From positions 39,416,624 to 39,480,623 of the forward strand of contig NW_022881603.1 of NCBI RefSeq assembly GCF_003369915.1: a DNA stretch of 64,000 nt. Reading direction: 5' to 3'. Shown in pieces: positions 59,476 through 64,000 of the stretch. Source of the DNA: Drosophila miranda. Taxonomy: Eukaryota; Arthropoda; Insecta; Diptera; Drosophilidae. The notes below the pieces were generated by a model. That model ran no database searches, was not told the DNA's origin, and saw nothing but the letters and a program-made list of their open reading frames with translations. The translations under genes and the position numbers were made by a program. Position 1 is the first letter of the stretch; every line of letters begins with the position of its first letter.

Positions 59476-59739
59476 AAAAAAAAGTGGCAAATAACTGTGA
59501 CTGTGTGTGCCCACTGTGCCAGCAACAATAACTGCAGCGACAGGAAGATCAGCGACAGCGACTTAAGCAGAGGCAACACCAGCAGCAGCGACAGCGATAT
59601 CAGCAGCAGCGACTTAAGCAGAGGCAACACCAGAAGCAGCAACAGCGGTATCAGCAGCAGCGACTTCAGAGGCAGCAGTAACAACAGCAGAAGCAGAATT
59701 CATCAGCTAAGTCTCATATTTCAAATTGTTTTTAAGCCT
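59476..59739. repeat. Triplet-rich spacer
   Basis: Poly-A start, then imperfect repeats of agcagcagcgacttaagcag with aggcaacaccag. It is repeated at 61983-62245. Both strands have open frames (Ser/Arg/Asp-rich or Leu-rich) that come from triplet composition; no protein is implied. Confidence 0.8.
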
Positions 59740-60841
59740 AACGAGGGGGAACGTTGTGAGTTGCAGCGGACACCGCAACTCTACAGTTATACCCGATACT
59801 AAGTCAGTATGGCTCTCCTCCGGCAGACGCCGCTAATATTGAACGACACGACAAAGAGTGCGTGCGAGAGAGACAGAAAATCAGTCTGAGCGTGACGTCG
59901 GGCGCTGCGTAGCCAGTGCAAATTGATTTGTTCCTTTTGGCTATAAAAATGATCTGATCTGATCCAGATTCAGCAATCTGATAGATATAGTCGTTATCTA
60001 TGATTCTGCGTTTTTAGTTTTCTCGAATCTGCAATATTGTGGATGCAACAGATTTTCGTTCTTTGTGTAGGCGGAAGGGGGTGGGGCGAAATGTTGAGAT
60101 ATACGTTTTATACTGAGATCTAACGGGAGTGCGGATACCAAATTTGGTTACTCTAGCGTTAATAGTCTCTGAGATTTGTGAATATCCCCAGATTTTCATC
60201 CTTTGCGGGGGCGGAAGGGGGTGTGGCGAAATTTTGAAACAAACTCGTCTCGGTCCGATATATTAGGAGTGTGGATACCAAATTTGGTTGCTCTAGCTTT
60301 TGTAGTCTCTGAGATCTAGGCGCTAATGTTTTACTCTAAGCAAAGCCGCCTATGCTACGTGTGTGTTAGAGAGAGACAGGGCGAGAAAAAATGAAACTGT
60401 TTTCTTGATGCTGGCTATAATAATAATACGATCTAATTCAAATTCTGCAGTCTTAAAGATATGGTCGTTCTCTACGATTCTCCGTTTTTGGTTTTCTCGT
60501 ATCTTTAAAATTGTGGATGCCACAGATTTTCGTCCTTTGTGGGGGGCGGAAGTGGGCGGGGCGAAGTTTTGAAATATTTTTGTAGCAGTGACATATTACA
60601 GATGTATGGATCCAAAACATCGTTGCTCTAGCTCTTATAGTCTTTGAGCACTAGGCGCTGAAGGGGACGGACGGACGGACAGACGGACAGACAGACAGGG
60701 CTCAATCGACTCGGCTATTGATGCTGATCAAGAATATATATACTTTATGGGGTCGGAAACGATTCCTTCTGGACGTTACACACATCCACTTTTACCACAA
60801 ATCTAATATACCCCAATACTCATTTTGAGTATCGGGTATAA
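59740..60841 (-). mobile_element. Helentron unit, full length
   Basis: Complete unit with a GA-rich patch (gttagagagagacagggcga, about 60366-60385) and the GGAC/AGAC tract (60666-60698). It contains the empty target site of the long-LTR element at about 60246-60255. Confidence 0.9.
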
Positions 60842-60881
60842 AAACTTTGATTTCCCTCCTATAGGAAGGAACAGAGTATAA

Positions 60882-61982
60882 AACGAGGGGGAACGTTGTG
60901 AGTTGCTGCGGACACCGCAACTCTACAGTTATACCCGATACTTAGTCAGTATGGCTCTCCTCCGGCAGACGCCGCTAATATTAAACGACACGACAAAGAG
61001 TGCGTGCGAGAGAGACAGAAAATCAGTCTGAGCGTGACGTCGGGCGCTGCGTAGCCAGTGCGAATTGCCTTGTTCCTTTTGGGTATACAAATGATCCGAT
61101 CTGATCCAGATTCAGCAGTCTGATAGATATGGTCATTATCTATGATTCTGCGTTTTTAGTTTTCTCGAATCTGCAATATTGTGGATGCAACAGATTTTCG
61201 TTCTTTGTGGGGCCGGAAGGGGGTGGGGCGAAATTCTGAGATATACGTTTTATAGTGAGATCTAACAGAAGTGCGGATACCAAATTTGGTTACTCTAGCC
61301 TTAATAGTCTCTGAGATTTGTGGATGCCCCAGATTTTCGTCCTTTGCGGGGGCGGAAGGGGGTGTGGCGAAATTTGGACACGAAACGGTCAAGGTCAGAT
61401 ATCACAGGAGTGTGGATACCAAATTTGGTTGCTCTGGCTCTTATAGGTTCTGAGATCCTTGAACTCATATTTTGCAATTGGCAAAGCCGACCATGAAACC
61501 TGTGTGTTAGAGAGAGACAGAGCGAGAAAGAATGAAATTGTTTTCTTGATTCTGGCTATAATAATTATACGATCTGGTTGAGATTTTACACTCTAGAACA
61601 TATAGTCATCTTCTACGATTCTGCATTTTTGGTTTTATCGTATCTTTAAAAAGTGTGGATGCCACAGATTTTCGTCCTTTGTGGGGGCGGAAGTGGGCGG
61701 GGAAAAGTTTTGAAATATTTTTGTAGCAGTGACATATAACAGATGTATGGATCCAAAACATCGTTGCTCTAGCTCTTATAGTCTTTGAGCACTAGGCGCT
61801 GAAGGGGACGGACGGACGGACAGACGGACAGACAGACAGGGCTCAATCGACTCGGCTATTGATGCTGATCAAGAATATATATACTTTATGGGGTCGGAAA
61901 CGATTCCTTCTGGACGTTACACACATCCACTTTTACCACAAATCTAATATACCCCAATACTCATTTTGAGCATCGGGTATAA
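60882..61982 (-). mobile_element. Helentron unit, full length
   Basis: Complete from AACGAGGGGG to GCATCGGGTATAA; closely similar to 54670-55763 in its first half. Confidence 0.9.
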
Positions 61983-62245
61983 AAAAAAAGTGGCAAATAA
62001 CTGTGACTGTGTGTGCCCACTGTGCCAGCAACAATAACTGCAGCGACAGGAAGATCAGCGACAGCGACTTAAGCAGAGGCAACACCAGCAGCAGCGACAG
62101 CGATATCAGCAGCAGCGACTTAAGCAGAGGCAACACCAGAAGCAGCAACAGCGGTATCAGCAGCAGCGACTTCAGAGGCAGCAGTAACAACAGCAGAAGC
62201 AGAATTCATCAGCTAAGTCTCATATTTCAAATTGTTTTTAAGCCT

Positions 62246-63380
62246 AACGAGGGGGAACGTTGTGAGTTGCAGCGGACACCGCAACTCTACAGTTATACCC
62301 GATACTTAGTCAGTATGCTCTGCTCCGGCTGACGCCGCTAATATTAAACGACACGACAAAGAGTGCGTGCGAGAGAGACAGAAAATCAGTCTGAGCGTGA
62401 CGTCGGGCGCTGCGTAGCCAGTGCAAATTGATTTGTTCCGTTTGGCTATAAAAATTATCTGATCTGGTCCAGATTCAGCAATCTGATAGATATGGTCGTT
62501 ATCTATGATTCTGCGTTTTTAGTTTTCTCGAATGTGCAATATTGTGGATGCAACAGATTTCCGTCCTTTGTGGGGGCGGAAGGGGGTGGGGCGAAATTCT
62601 GAGATATACGTTTTATAGTGAGATCTAACAGAAGTGCGGATACCAAATTTGGTTACTCTAGCCTTAATAGTCTCTGAGATTTGTGGATGCCCCAGATTTT
62701 CGTCCTTTGCGGGGGCGGAAGGGGGTGTGGCGAAATTTGGACAGGAAACGGTCAAGGTCCGATATCACAGGAGTGTGGATACCAAATTTGGTTGCTCTGG
62801 CTCTTATAGGTTCTGAGATCATTGAACTCATATTTTGCAATTGGCAAAGCCGACCATGAAACCTGTGTGTTAGAGAGAGACAGAGCGAGAAAGAATGAAA
62901 TTGTTTTCTTGATTCTGGCTATAATAATTATACGATCTGGTTGAGATCTTACATTCTAAAACATATAGTCATCTTCTACGATTCTGCATTTTTGGTTTTA
63001 TCGTATCTTTAAAAATGTGGATGTCACAGATTTTCGTTCTTTGTGGGGTCGGAAGTGGGCGGTGCAAAATTTGGAAATATTTTTGTAGCAGTGACATATC
63101 ACAGATGTATGGATCCAAAACATCGTTGCTCTAGCTCTTATAGTCTTTGAGCACTAGGCGCTGAAGGGGACGGACGGACGGACGGACGGACGGACAGACG
63201 GACAGACGGACGGACGGACAGACGGACAGACAGACATGGCTCAATCGACTCGGCTATTGATGCTGATCAAGAATATATATACTTTATGGGGTCGGAAACG
63301 ATTCCTTCTGGACGTTACACACATCCACTTTTACCACAAATCTAATATACCCCAATACTCATTTTGAGTATCGGGTATAA
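62246..63380 (-). mobile_element. Helentron unit, full length
   Basis: Complete unit; the tetranucleotide tract at 63171-63236 is the longest in the window. Confidence 0.9.
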
Positions 63381-63420
63381 AAACTTTGATTTCCCTCCTA
63401 TAGGAAGGAACAGAGTATAA

Positions 63421-64000
63421 AACGAGGGGGAACGTTGTGAGTTGCTGCGGACACCGCAACTCTACAGTTATACCCGATACTTAGTCAGTATGGCTCTCCT
63501 CCGGCAGACGCCGCTAATATTAAACGACACGACAAAGAGTGCGTGCGAGAGAGACAGAAAATCAGTCTGAGCGTGACGTCGGGCGCTGCTTAGCCAGTGC
63601 GAATTGCCTTGTTCCTTTTGGGTATACAAATGATCCGATCTGATCCAGATTCAGCAGTCTGATAGATATGGTCATTATCTATGATTCTGCGTTTTTAGTT
63701 TTCTCGAATCTGCAATATTGTGGATGCAACAGATTTTCGTCCTTTGTGGGGGCGGAAGGGGTGGGGCGAAATTCTGAGATATACGTTTTATAGTGAGATC
63801 TAACAGAAATGCGGTTACCAAATTTGGTTACTCTAGCCCTAATAGTCTCTGAGATTTGTGGATGCCCCAGATTTTCGTCCCTTGCGGGGGCGGAAGGGGG
63901 TGTGGCGAAATTTGGACACGAAACGGTCAAGGTCCGATATCACAGGAGTGTGGATACCAAATTTGGTTGCTCCGGCTCTTATAGGTTCTGAGATCCTTGA
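63421..64000 (-). mobile_element. Helentron unit, cut by the window end
   Basis: Matches 54670-55250 almost base for base, including the 'gaagggg' contraction and 'aaatgcggttacc' variant. Confidence 0.9.

Larger units (their letters stand above)
59476..61982 (-). repeat. ~2.5-kb tandem unit, copy 1
   Basis: Composite unit: 265-bp agc/gac-rich spacer (59476-59739), Helentron, 40-bp spacer, Helentron. The same order follows from 61983 to the window end, period about 2507 bp. Confidence 0.88.
61983..64000 (-). repeat. ~2.5-kb tandem unit, copy 2 (runs off the window)
   Basis: Same composition as 59476-61982: triplet spacer (61983-62245), Helentron (62246-63380), 40-bp spacer, start of the next Helentron. 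The first Helentron is of a different subtype from the equivalent one in copy 1 ('cagtatgctctgctccggctg'). Confidence 0.85.

Noticed and set aside
59497-59802. Serine/arginine-rich protein encoded in the triplet spacer
   Set aside because: The reading frame is open on both strands due to agc/gac triplets, runs into the next Helentron, and has no start context.
52442-63991. Recurring 60-85-codon frames on both strands in the array
   Set aside because: All are the same Helentron segment read in either direction; stop-free by chance of the G/C-rich blocks, and these elements are known to be non-coding.

Overview
The window looks like nuclear DNA of a Drosophila species, most likely of the obscura group. 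Genes have short GT-AG introns and fly-type products, and much of the sequence is transposon. Gene content (Prosalpha1, phr, Sec6, Atg7, a nested galectin, cysteine dioxygenase, FAM136A-like pair, mRpS28, ADAT3-like) recalls Muller element C. Many single-copy housekeeping genes here are broken while their exon structure is still readable, and transposons are dense. That combination suggests a young degenerating chromosome such as the neo-Y of D. miranda, or another Y-linked or heterochromatic copy. The species and chromosome assignment is inference; the lesions are seen directly.

Layout. 1-868: 3' exons of a ZP-domain protein. 2318-7735: Prosalpha1 (+), phr (-), Sec6 (-, with a nonsense codon and a frameshift). 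7902-8860: the 5' half of Atg7 (+, frameshifted). 8861-13775: a LOA-clade non-LTR retrotransposon in minus orientation. 13776-19699: a second, nearly identical copy of 2936-8860. Only after this copy does Atg7 continue to its end (22838), with an antisense galectin relic inside its intron 6. 24152-28622: cysteine dioxygenase, broken by a retrotransposon fragment in an exon and by a frameshift. 29016-30423: two tandem FAM136A-like genes with open frames. 30628-31317: mRpS28, open. 31361-32430: ADAT3-like deaminase with a 1-bp frameshift. 35457-35964: a small, poorly resolved membrane-protein gene.

From about 33 kb the window is mostly transposons: a 2.1-kb foldback element (32971-35069), a Tc1/mariner-type MITE (36094-36829), a P-superfamily element with a perfect 8-bp target duplication (37177-37799) that itself carries a LOA 3' fragment, and a 5.75-kb BEL/Pao element with almost identical LTRs but an internally deleted polymerase (40240-45988). 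From 47 kb to the end there is a thick array of about 1.1-kb Helentron/DINE-1-like units. These are arranged as a ~2.5-kb-arm palindrome (50508-57236) and as tandem ~2.5-kb repeats (59476-64000), with a long-LTR element and an R1-like 3' fragment nested inside.

The most striking observation is that the LOA element is flanked on both sides by the same ~5.9-kb direct repeat, with the repeat ends exactly at the element ends. This is the geometry of a target-site duplication, but hundreds of times longer than normal. The Sec6 and Atg7 lesions are present in both repeat copies, so gene decay preceded the duplication, while phr copy 2 and the second half of Atg7 carry lesions of their own.
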